Source of the DNA: Rhizobium sp. 2MFCol3.1 | GTDB taxonomy: Bacteria > Pseudomonadota > Alphaproteobacteria > Rhizobiales > Rhizobiaceae | Assembly: GCF_000377565.1 (NCBI RefSeq) | Contig: NZ_KB898353.1 | Span: 186,001-250,000 of the forward strand | Length of the DNA stretch: 64,000 bases | Reading direction: 5' to 3' | Part shown: positions 43,175-52,480 of the stretch, in pieces | How the letters are laid out: every line of letters begins with the position of its first letter | Numbering within the stretch: the stretch's first letter is position 1 | Position numbers and translations under genes: made by a program | The notes under the pieces: model-generated | Told to the model about the DNA's origin: nothing | What the model saw: only the letters and a program-made list of their open reading frames with translations | The model's database searches: none

Positions 43175-44185
43175 TTAGATTTCCCGGTCTCCACCACAGG
43201 ACTGGCGAACAACCAGCTTGCATGGAAGCTTGCGCAGTCCGGCCTCCACAGCCCGTCCCTCGGCAAGATCCAAGATCGTCAGCCCGGCCGTGCGACCGAG
43301 CTCCTTCAAATTCATGTCGACCGTCGTCAGCGCAGGCCGCGTCTGGTCGGCGAAGATCTCCCAGTTGTCGAAACCGATGATCGACACATCCTCGGGCACG
43401 CGAACGCCCTTCTCGCGCAAGGCATCCACCACGCCTCTCGCGATCTGGTCGTTGCCGCAAAAGATGCCGTCGGGCGTTTCCTTGTCGCCGCCCCAAAGCA
43501 TGGTGACGGCTTCATGCCCCCAGGCCTCCGTCCACGCTCCGTGCATGACGAGCGCATCCGGACCGACGGCCTGGCGAAACGCATCGGCGCGCTCCACGGC
43601 CGAGACGAAGCTGTCGGGACCGGTCACATGGACGATCCTTTTGCGCCCGACCTTGCGAAGCCGCTCGACGGCGAGCCGCGCGCCGTCGGAATCATCCGCC
43701 GTCAGGATGACGCTTCCCGGCACACCCTCGGTGAAGGCATAGACGACGGGCACCGGCAGGCCAGCGAGATCGACCGGGAGAGACCTGTCGACCCGCTTGC
43801 CCGTCGCGATGATGCCATCCACCTGCTTGTCCAGCATGGCATCGACATGAACCTTGGCGAGTGCCGGATCATCCTCGATGGCGCAGAGAAAGACCGAGAC
43901 GCCGTGATCGACCAGCGCTTCTGAAATCCCCGACATCAGCGGCAGGGTGAAGCGACCATAGGTATCGTTGGTGAGGAGCCCCACCGTGAAACTTCTGTTG
44001 AAGAGGAGGCTGCGCGCCAAAGCATTCGGCCGGAAGCCGACGTCAGCCGCGATCGACTTGATCTTCTCGCGCGTCTCCGACGCCATCCGGCCGGTATCGT
44101 TCAGCGCCTTCGACACGGTCGAAACGCTGACGCCCGCAGCCTTGGCGACGTCATGAATTGTGACACGGTTGCTCCGAGCGACCAC
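43175..44185 (-). CDS. LacI family repressor of the GH127 sugar operon
   Basis: 336 residues from GTG 44185 with GGAGGAG upstream. Helix-turn-helix VTIHDVAKAAGVSVSTVSKALNDTGRMASETREKI, then a sugar-binding domain with DGIFCGNDQIARGVVDAL and VSIIGFDNWE. It is first in the operon, so it represses itself together with the transporter and hydrolase. Two operator-like sequences with GAGAAAA/TTTTCTC halves lie just upstream, 33 bp apart. Confidence 0.93.
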   Translation of the reverse strand: MVARSNRVTIHDVAKAAGVSVSTVSKALNDTGRMASETREKIKSIAADVGFRPNALARSLLFNRSFTVGLLTNDTYGRFTLPLMSGISEALVDHGVSVFLCAIEDDPALAKVHVDAMLDKQVDGIIATGKRVDRSLPVDLAGLPVPVVYAFTEGVPGSVILTADDSDGARLAVERLRKVGRKRIVHVTGPDSFVSAVERADAFRQAVGPDALVMHGAWTEAWGHEAVTMLWGGDKETPDGIFCGNDQIARGVVDALREKGVRVPEDVSIIGFDNWEIFADQTRPALTTVDMNLKELGRTAGLTILDLAEGRAVEAGLRKLPCKLVVRQSCGGDREI

Positions 44186-44210
44186 GCGATCTCCTCCTTC
44201 TCGCGGAGGT

Positions 44211-44226
44211 GAGAAAAGCGTTTCCC
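44211..44226. promoter_or_regulatory. Secondary LacI-type operator of the GH127 operon
   Basis: GAGAAAAGCGTTTCCC, an imperfect version of the palindrome at 44243, centred 33 bp from it and just upstream of the lacI ribosome-binding site. Confidence 0.5.
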
Positions 44227-44242
44227 AAATGCAAAGTCAACG

Positions 44243-44260
44243 TGAGAAAACGTTTTCTCA
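44243..44260. promoter_or_regulatory. Primary LacI-type operator of the GH127 operon
   Basis: TGAGAAAACGTTTTCTCA is a perfect 18-bp palindrome with the central CG typical of LacI-family operators, 58 bp upstream of the lacI start. Confidence 0.75.
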
Positions 44261-44312
44261 TCATTTTCCCAATTTCGGGGTGCGGGGCAGGTTTGCGCTG
44301 GGGAACGGAAAA

Positions 44313-44363
44313 CGAAAAACGGCGGCACCGAGGCGGGGAGAACGTCGCCTTGGTACCGCCGTT
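44313..44363 (-). terminator. Intrinsic terminator of the ribose/inositol-type transporter operon
   Basis: Long stem: AACGGCGG/CCGCCGTT plus inner pairs interrupted by one mismatch and one wobble, followed on the minus strand by TTTTTCGTTTT. It insulates the transporter operon from the lacI promoter downstream. Confidence 0.8.
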
Positions 44364-44446
44364 TGTGCGCCTTGGGCTGGAGGGGCCGGATGGGCGCTGG
44401 AGAAGATAGGCCGTCAATGGTTCGTGAGGGCGGACCGGAAAAGCGG

Positions 44447-44474
44447 GCGGTGGCCCCGGTTAAAAGGCCACCGC
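44447..44474 (-). terminator. First stem-loop after the transporter operon
   Basis: GCGGTGGCC and GGCCACCGC, perfect 9-bp stem, 10 bases past the binding-protein stop on the minus strand, with TTTT a few bases on. It acts in series with the stronger terminator at 44313. Confidence 0.6.
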
Positions 44475-44483
44475 GGGGGAGGA

Positions 44484-45413
44484 TCAATCGTAGAGAACGG
44501 CCGAAACCTTCGGGTCGCTTAGATTGCTCTTGTCGTACCAGTAGAAGCCGGTGTCGATGACCTTGTCGAGCTTCTCGCCCTTGATCGCCTTGGCAAGCGA
44601 ATCGACGACGCATTCGCCGATCCCGACGGGGTTCTGGGTGATGGCGCCATATTCGGAACCGTCGGCGATCGCGGCTTTCTGCTGCTTGCCGGAGTCAAAG
44701 CCGATGGCGATGATCTTCGCCTTGCTTTCGCGCGCCGCCTGCAGGAGGCCGATCGCCGAGCCTTCGTTGGAGGCGAAGATGCCCTTGATCTGAGGATGCG
44801 CGGCGAGCATGGCCTTGGCGCTTTCGGTCGCGACGAGCGGGTCGCCACCGTACTGGATGTCGACGATCTTGATATCGGGATATTTGCTCTCGATCTCGTT
44901 CTTGAAGCCGTCGCGACGCTGAATGCCCGTCTGGCTGGTCTGGTCGTGGACGAGCATGCCGATCTCGCCGGACTTGCCGACGGCTTCCGCCATCTTGTCG
45001 GCGGCAGCAGCGGCTGCCTTCAGGTTGTCGGTCGAGCAGGTGGCGAGCGGCAGATCGCTGTCGACGCCGGAATCGAATGCCACGATCGGGATGCCTGCCT
45101 CATGCGCCTTCTTCAGAAGCGGCACTTCAGCCTGCGAGTCCAGCGCTGCGAAACCGAGGCCCTGCGGCTTCTTGGCGATCGCGGCGTTCAGCATGTCGAT
45201 CTGCTTGTCGATCATGGCTTCCGTTTCCGGCGCCTCGAAGGTGATGGTGACACCATTCTTCTTCGCCGACTGTTCGGCGCCCGATTTCACGGCCTGCCAG
45301 AACTGGTGCTGAAATCCCTTCGAGATGATCGCGAAATAGGGTTCCTGCGCGAAGGCGGGCGCGGACAGAGCCGAGGCGAGGCCGAGTGCGGCGATTGCGG
45401 TTTTCAGTTTCAT
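44484..45413 (-). CDS. Sugar/cyclitol ABC transporter substrate-binding protein (RbsB/IbpA/MocB-like)
   Basis: 309 residues from ATG 45413. Sec signal peptide (TAIAALGLASALSAPAFA), then the periplasmic-binding-protein-4 fold: YFAIISKGFQHQFWQAVKSGAEQSAKK, GIPIVAFDSGVDSDLPLATCSTDN, IKGIFASNEGSAIGLLQA. This family binds ribose, inositols or rhizopine-like cyclitols. Third gene of an ATPase-permease-binding protein operon on this strand. The neighbouring inositol dehydrogenase-like and demethylase genes suggest a methylated cyclitol ligand, which is inference. Confidence 0.9.
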   Translation of the reverse strand: MKLKTAIAALGLASALSAPAFAQEPYFAIISKGFQHQFWQAVKSGAEQSAKKNGVTITFEAPETEAMIDKQIDMLNAAIAKKPQGLGFAALDSQAEVPLLKKAHEAGIPIVAFDSGVDSDLPLATCSTDNLKAAAAAADKMAEAVGKSGEIGMLVHDQTSQTGIQRRDGFKNEIESKYPDIKIVDIQYGGDPLVATESAKAMLAAHPQIKGIFASNEGSAIGLLQAARESKAKIIAIGFDSGKQQKAAIADGSEYGAITQNPVGIGECVVDSLAKAIKGEKLDKVIDTGFYWYDKSNLSDPKVSAVLYD

Positions 45414-45509
45414 TGTATGTCTTCCTCCGTTGATGGTGGCCGCCCTCCTCCGGGCGGCGAAAGTGGTATCCAAACAGTCAGAAATCCCCTGTGCTGCTCC
45501 CTTCCCTGC

Positions 45510-46514
45510 TTAGTTTTTCTTGCGCAGTATCATGTCGACGAAGACGGCAACGATGATGATGATTCCGGTGACGACGATCTGCCATTCCTGCGCCACGCCC
45601 ATGATGCGCAGGCCGTTGTTCAGGACCGACATGATGAAGGCGCCGATGATGGTTCCGAGCACCGTTCCGCGACCGCCGCTGAGCGAAGTGCCGCCGATGA
45701 CGACAGCCGCGATGGCGTCGAGCTCGTAGCCCTGGCCGAGCGCCGGCTGCGCGGAGTTGAGGCGCGAGGCGATGAGGAGGCCGGCGATGCCGCAGACGAG
45801 ACCGCCGAGCGCATAGGTGACGATCTTCCAGCGGTCGACATTGACGCCCGAAAGACGCGCCGCTTCCTCATTGCTGCCGAGCGCGAAGATGTAGCGGCCA
45901 AGCAGCGTTCGGTTGAGGATGATCGAGGCGATGATGGCGACGACGAAGAGGATCAGCACGCCGTTCGGAATTTCGAGACCCGGCACGATCTGGCCCACGA
46001 AGGAGTCGATCGAGATCATCGGGAAGTTCGGCGTATCGTTGAAGTAGATCGGCTTGACGCCCGAGATGACCAGCGACAGCCCCTTCAGGATCAGCATCAT
46101 GCCGAGCGTGGCGATGAAGGGCGGGATCTTGAACTTGGCGATGACGATGCCGGAGATGGCGCCGCAGAAGGCGCCGGTCAAAAGCGCACCGATGATGCCG
46201 AGCGGCATCGGTAGGCCGAGAAAAGTCAGAAGCACGCCGGTTATGACCGAACAGAAGGTCATCAAGGTACCGACCGAAAGATCGATGCCGCCCGAGACGA
46301 TGACGAAGGTACAGGCGACGGCAAGCACGCCGTTGACCGCGGTCGCCTGCATGATGCCGATCAGGTTGCCCTGCGTCAGGAAGTTGTTGGTGGCGATGCT
46401 GAAATAGGCGAGGAGCGCGATCAGCACGACGAAGGCGACCGCCTTCTGCAAGGCCGCGGCCGAGAAGAAGCTCGGCTTGTGAGCGGCGGTGGGTTGAAAG
46501 GTTGCGTCTGTCAT
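45510..46514 (-). CDS. Sugar/cyclitol ABC transporter permease, RbsC type
   Basis: 334 residues, about eight to ten membrane helices. Typical RbsC blocks: IVSGGIDLSVGTLMTFCSVITG, FIATLGMMLILKGLSLVISG, RYIFALGSNEEAARLSGVNV and GGTSLSGGRGTVLGTIIGAF. Carbohydrate-uptake class 2 transporter; the single permease works as a dimer. Lies 13 bp after the ATPase gene stop. Confidence 0.95.
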   Translation of the reverse strand: MTDATFQPTAAHKPSFFSAAALQKAVAFVVLIALLAYFSIATNNFLTQGNLIGIMQATAVNGVLAVACTFVIVSGGIDLSVGTLMTFCSVITGVLLTFLGLPMPLGIIGALLTGAFCGAISGIVIAKFKIPPFIATLGMMLILKGLSLVISGVKPIYFNDTPNFPMISIDSFVGQIVPGLEIPNGVLILFVVAIIASIILNRTLLGRYIFALGSNEEAARLSGVNVDRWKIVTYALGGLVCGIAGLLIASRLNSAQPALGQGYELDAIAAVVIGGTSLSGGRGTVLGTIIGAFIMSVLNNGLRIMGVAQEWQIVVTGIIIIVAVFVDMILRKKN

Positions 46515-46527
46515 GTTCGTGTTCCCT

Positions 46528-48060
46528 TTACGCGGCCGTTACCTGGCGCCGTGTCGCCAGGGTCATGATCGCTTCTTGTGTCGCGGTATTGCCATCGAGT
46601 TCGCCGGTGATCCGGCCTTCGCACATCACCACCACGCGGTGGGACAGGCGCAGGATTTCCGGAAGTTCCGAGGAAATCACGATGATCGCCTTGCCCTGTG
46701 CCGCCAGCTTCTGGAGCAGAGCGTAGATTTCAGCCTTCGCGCCGATATCGATGCCGCGCGTCGGTTCGTCGAATATGAGAATGTCGCAATCGCGCAGCAG
46801 CCATTTGGCGATAACCACCTTCTGCTGATTGCCGCCTGAGAGAAGCCGGGTTTCCTGCTCCACCGAGGGGGTCTTGACCTTGAGCGTCTTGACGTATTCG
46901 GCCGAGACCTTCTCCAGCGCGCCGTCGCGCATGAAGACGCCGCCCCAGGTGAAACTCGGCCAGGAAGCCATGGTGACGTTGTCGCGGACCGACATGCGCG
47001 TCACGATGCCGAAATGCTTTCTGTCTTCGCTGAGATAGGCGATGCCGAGGCGGACCGCATCCTGCGGGCTGCGAATGGCAGCGCGCTTGCCGTGAACGTG
47101 GACCTCGCCGGATTCCAGCGGATCGGCGCCGAAGATCGCACGCGCCACTTCGGTTCGCCCTGCCCCCATCAGGCCGGCGAAGCCCAGAATTTCGCCCTTG
47201 CGGAGCGTGAAGCTCACGTCGCGGATGACGTTTCCGCGGTTGAGGCCGACGGCGCGCAGCACCTCTTCCTCTGTCGACACACCTTCGGCGCGCGTGGCGT
47301 CGGCCAGTTCACGCCCGACCATGAGCGAGATCACCTTCGACATCGGCGTCTCCTTGGCGGGAAGCGTCTCGATGTACTGTCCGTCGCGCATGATGGTGAT
47401 GCGGTCCGCGATCCGCATGACTTCGTCCATCTTGTGGGTGATGTAGACGATGCCGACGCCCTGCGACTTCAGGTCTTCGATGATGGCGAACAGGTGATCG
47501 ACCTCGGTCTCGTTCAGCGCCGAGGTCGGCTCGTCCATGATGAGCACCTTGGAATCGTAGGACAGCGCCTTGGCGATTTCGACCAGCTGCTGGCGCGCGA
47601 CGGTGAGGTCGCCAACTTCGACCTGCGGATCGATATCCACCTTCATGCGCTTGAAGAGCGCCGCCGCCGCCTTGTTCATCGCCGTTTCGTCGACGAACAT
47701 GCCAAGGCCAAAGCGCGGCTCGCGGCCGATGAAAATGTTCTGCGCCGCAGTCAGGTGGTTCATCAGGTAGAGTTCCTGATGGATGATGCTGATGCCCTTT
47801 GCCTGCGCCGATTTCGGCCCATGCAGCGAAACCGGCTCGCCTTCGAGGATGATCTCGCCGGCGTCTGGCTGATAGACGCCCGTCAGGATCTTCATCAGCG
47901 TGGATTTTCCAGCCCCGTTCTCGCCCATCAGGGCGTGGACTTCACCGCGGGCGAGATCGAACCGGGCACTGCGCAGGGCATGAACGCCGGGGAAGGATTT
48001 TTCTATGCCGCGCGCCTCGATAAGCATCGCGGGCGCCCTCACTTCAGCATCTTCACTCAT
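46528..48060 (-). CDS. Sugar/cyclitol ABC transporter ATP-binding protein, RbsA type (two ATPase domains)
   Basis: 510 residues with two ATPase modules. The first is canonical: [14 protein letters not shown], then [15 protein letters not shown]. The second has the modified nucleotide loop [16 protein letters not shown] and the signature LSGGNQQKV with [15 protein letters not shown], as in all RbsA/MglA proteins. It energises the RbsC-type permease. AGGAGAAGC lies before the ATG. The mRNA leader is long: a LacI-type operator lies about 400 bp upstream. Confidence 0.95.
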   Translation of the reverse strand: MSEDAEVRAPAMLIEARGIEKSFPGVHALRSARFDLARGEVHALMGENGAGKSTLMKILTGVYQPDAGEIILEGEPVSLHGPKSAQAKGISIIHQELYLMNHLTAAQNIFIGREPRFGLGMFVDETAMNKAAAALFKRMKVDIDPQVEVGDLTVARQQLVEIAKALSYDSKVLIMDEPTSALNETEVDHLFAIIEDLKSQGVGIVYITHKMDEVMRIADRITIMRDGQYIETLPAKETPMSKVISLMVGRELADATRAEGVSTEEEVLRAVGLNRGNVIRDVSFTLRKGEILGFAGLMGAGRTEVARAIFGADPLESGEVHVHGKRAAIRSPQDAVRLGIAYLSEDRKHFGIVTRMSVRDNVTMASWPSFTWGGVFMRDGALEKVSAEYVKTLKVKTPSVEQETRLLSGGNQQKVVIAKWLLRDCDILIFDEPTRGIDIGAKAEIYALLQKLAAQGKAIIVISSELPEILRLSHRVVVMCEGRITGELDGNTATQEAIMTLATRRQVTAA

Positions 48061-48163
48061 AAGCTTCTCCTCTGCCGACCGGGCACGGAACCGCGATCTC
48101 CGGTGTGAGCGGAGCGGCCGACAGTCTTAGAAAAAAGGGGTTCAGTCGTCGTTCTGCGACGGG

Positions 48164-48319
48164 CTAGCGATGCCGTCGCGAAGCGAGCGGGCAGGATTGC
48201 CGAATGGCCGAAAGCTTGGGAGCAACGGCGTCGCGGTTATGAAATTGCATGAAGATGCTGGGACAGCCAGCGGCGGGACAGTCTTGCCGCCTTGCGTTCT
48301 TGTCGATGCCGAACATCAT
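48164..48319 (-). CDS. Possible 51-residue small protein in the transporter operon leader
   Basis: ATG at 48319 preceded by an exceptionally strong ribosome-binding site (GGAGGGAGGA directly upstream). The 51-codon product begins MMFGIDKNARRQ, has cysteines near residues 14, 19 and 44, and is basic at its end. It lies between the LacI-type operator at 48458 and the RbsA start, so it would be co-transcribed. No family is recognised. Alternatively the purine-rich sequence is a chance or a decoy site. Confidence 0.4.
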   Translation of the reverse strand: MMFGIDKNARRQDCPAAGCPSIFMQFHNRDAVAPKLSAIRQSCPLASRRHR

Positions 48320-48457
48320 GTCCTCCCTCCAAATCGTGAAGCGGGGTACCGGAGCACGCCCGCTGCGTGGAACAGCGGCGCGACCTCCTTCGCTTCCGTG
48401 TTCGCTTTTCTGGCTGGTAAGGGTGATGCGAGGGGCCGCGCCTGACAATGAGAGAAA

Positions 48458-48473
48458 TGATACTTTTGCATCA
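48458..48473. promoter_or_regulatory. LacI-type operator, copy 1 (upstream of the transporter operon)
   Basis: TGATACTTTTGCATCA. The exact reverse complement occurs at 53386-53401 and a close variant at 49560-49575. It lies in the gap between the divergently oriented 3' end of the LacI gene and the transporter leader. Confidence 0.7.
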
Positions 48474-48499
48474 AATCAGGACGCACCGGCGGTTGCAAA

Positions 48500-49519
48500 T
48501 CACTCGAGCCGGACGTTTTCCCGGATAAAAATCTGCGGCCGTTGGGGTGGCGTGATGTCTTCCTCCGCAAAGCGGCCGGCATGGTGGAGCTGGATTTCGA
48601 TCGCCCGCCGGGCGTCCATGAAGGGCTCGCGATCGATGATCGCATCGACGACGCCATCGTTCATCAGCGCCACCCGCTCCGGGGTTACCGTGTGGGTGAT
48701 GACGCAGACGGACTGGTCCTTTCCGATCGCCTTCAGCTCCTCGGCCAGAACCGGGTTGCCCACCGACATGTTGTAGACGCCGCGCAGGTCTGGATGCCGG
48801 CGCAGCAAAGCGCGAAAATCCTTGCGGATGTTTTCCTGCTCATAGCTCTGGAACGTCTCGACCACCCGACAGCTCGGATAATTCTGGCCCACGATATCGC
48901 GGAAGCCGACCGCACGCTGGTCATGCTCCAGGAGCTGGTGAAGGCCGACAATGACGACCACGTCGCCACCGGCATCGCCAAGAAAGCGTCCCATGAGCGC
49001 GCCCGCCGTGCGCCCTTCCTGGATGGCATTCGATCCCACATAATCGATGCGCCCGGTGCCGGGCAGGTCGGACGCGACCGTGACGACGGGAAGCTTGCGC
49101 GACAGCTCCTCCACCTTGGTCGTCACCTGCGGGTCGTCGAACAGGATGACGACGAGGCCGTCGCACTCGGCGGCGGCTCTGGCCAGCGTCTTGATCGCCG
49201 CGTCGGCCTTGATCTGCTCGAAATACCAGAAGGTGACGCGGATGTTGTAGCGCTTATATTGCTGCGCGGCGCGGACGAAGCCTTCGCGCAGCTTCACATA
49301 ATACGAATTCACATTGTTCTGCAGCACCACACCGATGCGCAAAATGCGCGTCGGGATCATGCTGAGCGCGCGATCGACCCCGAGCGCCTTGGCGGTTTCG
49401 ATGACCAGCTGCTCGGTCTTCGGCTTCACGCCGCCACGACCGTTCAGCACCCTGTCGACAGTGATCCGGCTAACGCCGGCCGCCGCCGCGACGTCCTCCA
49501 TGCTCGGCTTTCTCGCCAC
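48500..49519 (-). CDS. LacI family regulator of the putative methyl-cyclitol locus
   Basis: 339 residues from GTG 49519 with GGAGGA upstream. Helix-turn-helix SMEDVAAAAGVSRITVDRVLNGRGGVKPKTEQLVIETAKALG, then an inducer domain resembling RbsB-type proteins (NNVNSYYVKLREGFVRAA; GALMGRFLGDAGGDVVVIVG; VYNMSVGNPVLAEEL). It lies between the transporter operon and the divergent dehydrogenase/Rieske operon. Three copies of one 16-bp operator flank it and the hydroxylase operon, so it is the likely regulon controller. Confidence 0.92.
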   Translation of the reverse strand: MARKPSMEDVAAAAGVSRITVDRVLNGRGGVKPKTEQLVIETAKALGVDRALSMIPTRILRIGVVLQNNVNSYYVKLREGFVRAAQQYKRYNIRVTFWYFEQIKADAAIKTLARAAAECDGLVVILFDDPQVTTKVEELSRKLPVVTVASDLPGTGRIDYVGSNAIQEGRTAGALMGRFLGDAGGDVVVIVGLHQLLEHDQRAVGFRDIVGQNYPSCRVVETFQSYEQENIRKDFRALLRRHPDLRGVYNMSVGNPVLAEELKAIGKDQSVCVITHTVTPERVALMNDGVVDAIIDREPFMDARRAIEIQLHHAGRFAEEDITPPQRPQIFIRENVRLE

Positions 49520-49559
49520 GGAACATCCTCCCTCGCTCCCTTCCCCGGACCTTAGCGAA

Positions 49560-49575
49560 TGATGCAATTGCGTCA
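49560..49575. promoter_or_regulatory. LacI-type operator, copy 2 (between lacI and the Gfo/Idh operon)
   Basis: TGATGCAATTGCGTCA, nearly palindromic and matching TGATRC-4 A/T-GYRTCA shared with the copies at 48458 and 53386. Placed 41 bp upstream of the lacI start and 94 bp upstream of the dehydrogenase, so it can control both directions. Confidence 0.7.
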
Positions 49576-49668
49576 ATATCGACGTTGCGCCAAGCCATCT
49601 GCGGACGGATATTCCAGTCATGTTCGGAGGAAGAGGCGCCATGCGCCTGAACAGGAAGCATCGAAATC

Positions 49669-50706
49669 ATGACTGATCCATCACATCCCGCCGTGTCGTC
49701 TTCACGCACCGTTCGCGTTGCGGTTATCGGCGCCGGCCGCATCGGCGAGGTTCACCTCTCCAACCTGACGCGCAGGGTGCGCGGCGTGGACGTGACCGGC
49801 GTTTTCGACGCCGACGCCGCACGCGCCGAGACGCTGGCAAGCCAGTATGGCGTTGTCGCGCGGCGCAGCCTGGAAGCGCTGTTTTCGGAAGGCGCGCCCG
49901 AGGCGGTGGTGATCGGTTCTCCCAGCGCGCTCCACCTGGAGCATGTGAAGCTTGCGGCGCGGGCCGGCCTGCATATCCTGTGCGAGAAGCCGCTCGCGCT
50001 CGACGAAGAGGGAATTGCCGAAGCCATTCGCGTTTGCGCCGACAATGGTCGTCTGCTGCAGATCGGCTTCAACCGGCGCTTCGACGCCAATACCGTGGCG
50101 ATGCGCGAGGCCGTTCAATCGGGCAGCATCGGCCAGGTTCGCTCGATCCGCATCACCTCCCGCGATCCCTGGCCGCCGTCGATCGACTATGTGCGCTCGT
50201 CCGGCGGCATGATCATGGACATGACCATTCACGACTTCGACCTCGCCCGCTTTCTATCCGGCGACGAAGTGGTCGAAGTATCGGCATTCGGCGGCTGCGT
50301 GATCGACCCCGAGATCGGCAAGGCCGGTGATATCGATATCGCGACGATCATGCTAAAATTCCGCTCCGGAGCGATCGGCACCATCGAGAATACCCGCGCC
50401 ACGCCCTATGGCTACGACCAGCGCGTCGAGGTTCTCGGATCGGACGCATCGCTGGAGAGCGAAAACATGACGCCAGCCCGGGTCGTCACGCGATCGGCGC
50501 AGGGACAGACGCAGCCCAATCCGCTGCCGTTCTTCCTGCAGCGCTACGAAGGCGCGTTTTCCGGCGAGCTTCAGGCCTTTGTCGACGCGGTTCGCGAGGG
50601 ACGGCCGGTCGCGGTTTCGGGCGAGGACGCGCTTTCAGCGCACAGGATCGCCCAGGCGGTGCAGCGCTCGCTTGCGACGGGCCAGCCGCAGCGGGTCGAA
50701 GCCTAG
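49669..50706 (+). CDS. Gfo/Idh/MocA family oxidoreductase, inositol 2-dehydrogenase-like
   Basis: 345 residues. Rossmann motif VAVIGAGRIGEVHLSNL, the family LCEKPLALD with catalytic Lys, and the MDMTIHDFDLARFL block whose Asp/His are catalytic in inositol dehydrogenase IolG. SRDPWPPSIDYVRSSGG is also IolG-like. It would oxidise a ring hydroxyl of a cyclitol or sugar with NAD(P). It heads an operon with the Rieske protein, its reductase and PurU. MocA of rhizopine catabolism is in the same family. Confidence 0.9.
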   Translation: MTDPSHPAVSSSRTVRVAVIGAGRIGEVHLSNLTRRVRGVDVTGVFDADAARAETLASQYGVVARRSLEALFSEGAPEAVVIGSPSALHLEHVKLAARAGLHILCEKPLALDEEGIAEAIRVCADNGRLLQIGFNRRFDANTVAMREAVQSGSIGQVRSIRITSRDPWPPSIDYVRSSGGMIMDMTIHDFDLARFLSGDEVVEVSAFGGCVIDPEIGKAGDIDIATIMLKFRSGAIGTIENTRATPYGYDQRVEVLGSDASLESENMTPARVVTRSAQGQTQPNPLPFFLQRYEGAFSGELQAFVDAVREGRPVAVSGEDALSAHRIAQAVQRSLATGQPQRVEA

Positions 50707-50822
50707 ATCGAGATGACTGCGGCGGGCCTGAGGAGGATCCGCCGGTTTGGAAAGACCGTATCGGCCCGCCGTGAGCGGGCTCAATATCTCGGCGAACGCC
50801 GAGCCTAGTGAGGAGGCACATC

Positions 50823-51137
50823 ATGAATTGGGTATCGGCCTGTCGCCTTGACGACATCGAGCAGGAAGGCGTCATACGCTTCGACCATGGCGGTCGCACC
50901 TATGCAGTCTACCGCTCACCTGAAGACGAGGTCTTCTGCACCGACGGCCTCTGCTCGCACGAGGCCATCCACCTCGCCGACGGCCTAGTGATGGATTACG
51001 AGATCGAATGTCCCAAGCATTCGGGTGCCTTCGACTACCGCACCGGCACGCCGCGCCGGCCGCCGGCCTGCAAGAGCCTCAACACCTATCAGGCGAAGAT
51101 AGAAGCGGGCGAAGTCCTGCTCGCGATTCCAGCCTGA
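50823..51137 (+). CDS. Rieske-type [2Fe-2S] ferredoxin (MocE-like)
   Basis: 104 residues from ATG 50823, with GAGGAGG nine bases upstream. The two cluster motifs are CSH (in GLCSHEAIHL) and CPKH (in ECPKHSGAFD), spaced as in soluble Rieske ferredoxins. It is a one-electron carrier between the reductase encoded next and an oxygenase. No Rieske oxygenase alpha subunit is present; the membrane hydroxylase at 53538 is the only oxygenase-like partner in the cluster, as in the reported MocDEF arrangement. Confidence 0.92.
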   Translation: MNWVSACRLDDIEQEGVIRFDHGGRTYAVYRSPEDEVFCTDGLCSHEAIHLADGLVMDYEIECPKHSGAFDYRTGTPRRPPACKSLNTYQAKIEAGEVLLAIPA

Positions 51138-51168
51138 CATCAAGCGAACCGGTCGTACGGAGACAGCC

Positions 51169-52395
51169 ATGTCCTCTATCGTTATCATTGGCGCCGGCGA
51201 GTGCGGCGGACGTGCCGCGCTGCAACTGCGCGAGCGCAATTTCGACGGCACGATCACGCTTGTGGGCGCAGAGGCGCTTCACCCCTACGAGCGACCGCCG
51301 CTGTCGAAGAACGGTATCCTCGAGGGCGCCGATCCGAAGTTCATCATGGATGGCGCTGGCTACAAGGAGCGCGGTATCGATGTGCGCCTGGGCGCCGACG
51401 CGATCGCGATCGACCGATCAAAAAAGACCGTCGAGCTTTCGGACGGAACGACGCTCGCCTATGACAAGCTGCTGCTTGCGACCGGCGCCCGCCCGCGTCC
51501 GCTTCCCGGCATTGCCGAACGCTCCGAGCGCGTGCTGACGCTTCGCACCCATGCCGATGCGCTGGCAATCAAGCGCCATCTGCATGAGGGTAGCCGGCTT
51601 GCCATCGTCGGCGGCGGCTTCATCGGCCTCGAGCTCGCGGCGATCGCGCGCGGCCTTGGCGCCACCGTCACCCTGATCGAGGGCTTGGCGCGCATCCTCT
51701 CGCGCGGCGTGCCCGAGGATATCGCCCATGCGGTGGCCTCGCGTCACAAGACGGCGGGCGTCGAGATTCTGTGCGAAAGCCGGATCGAGACCTTCGAGAT
51801 CGGTGCCGATGGCGTCTCGATCAGCCTCACCGGCGGCCGGACGATTGATGCCGACATCGCGGTCATTGGCATCGGTTCGATCCCGAATGTCGAGCTCGCG
51901 GAAAAGGCGGGGCTGACGATCGAAAACGGCATCATGGTCGATGACCATCTTAAAACCTCCGACCCCGACATTTTTGCCGCTGGCGACTGCTGCTCCTTCC
52001 CGATCCCGGTTTACGGCGGAAGGCGCGTCCGGCTTGAATCCTGGCGCAGCGCCCAGGAGCAGGCGATGCTCGCGGCAGCCAATCTCATGGGCGCGGACGA
52101 GCGGATCACCGCCGTGCCGTGGTTCTGGTCGGATCAATACGAGCTGACGCTTCAGGTGGCAGGCCTTGCCGAGGGCGCCGTCACCTCCGTTCGCCGCGAC
52201 GTCGGCGAAGGCGCCTTCATCATCTTCCAGATCGGCGCCGACGGGCGGCTGCTTTCGGCGAGCGGCATCGGTCCGGGCAATGGCATCGCCCGCGACATCC
52301 GGCTGGCGGAAATGCTGATCGCGTCTGGCAAGACCGTCGATCCGGCAGCGCTCGCGCAGGCCGACGTCAAGCTGAAGTCGCTGCTGGCGGCCTGA
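51169..52395 (+). CDS. Ferredoxin reductase, FAD/NAD-dependent (MocF-like)
   Basis: 408 residues. FAD motif IVIIGAGECGGRAALQL, ERPPLSKNGI, NAD motif AIVGGGFIGLELAAIARGLGATVTL, and DIFAAGDCCSFP for the FAD ribityl site. It belongs to the putidaredoxin/rubredoxin reductase-like class with the C-terminal reductase domain (VPWFWSDQYELTLQVAG). It lies 31 bp after the Rieske gene and should reduce it with NAD(P)H. Confidence 0.93.
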   Translation: MSSIVIIGAGECGGRAALQLRERNFDGTITLVGAEALHPYERPPLSKNGILEGADPKFIMDGAGYKERGIDVRLGADAIAIDRSKKTVELSDGTTLAYDKLLLATGARPRPLPGIAERSERVLTLRTHADALAIKRHLHEGSRLAIVGGGFIGLELAAIARGLGATVTLIEGLARILSRGVPEDIAHAVASRHKTAGVEILCESRIETFEIGADGVSISLTGGRTIDADIAVIGIGSIPNVELAEKAGLTIENGIMVDDHLKTSDPDIFAAGDCCSFPIPVYGGRRVRLESWRSAQEQAMLAAANLMGADERITAVPWFWSDQYELTLQVAGLAEGAVTSVRRDVGEGAFIIFQIGADGRLLSASGIGPGNGIARDIRLAEMLIASGKTVDPAALAQADVKLKSLLAA

Positions 52396-52480
52396 TCCCG
52401 CCCCATCCTTGGGCTCGGCTTCGCCCCCAACCTTGTTTCAACCGCTGCCCTTTCGGGGTCGGCTGCAATTGGATATTCCC

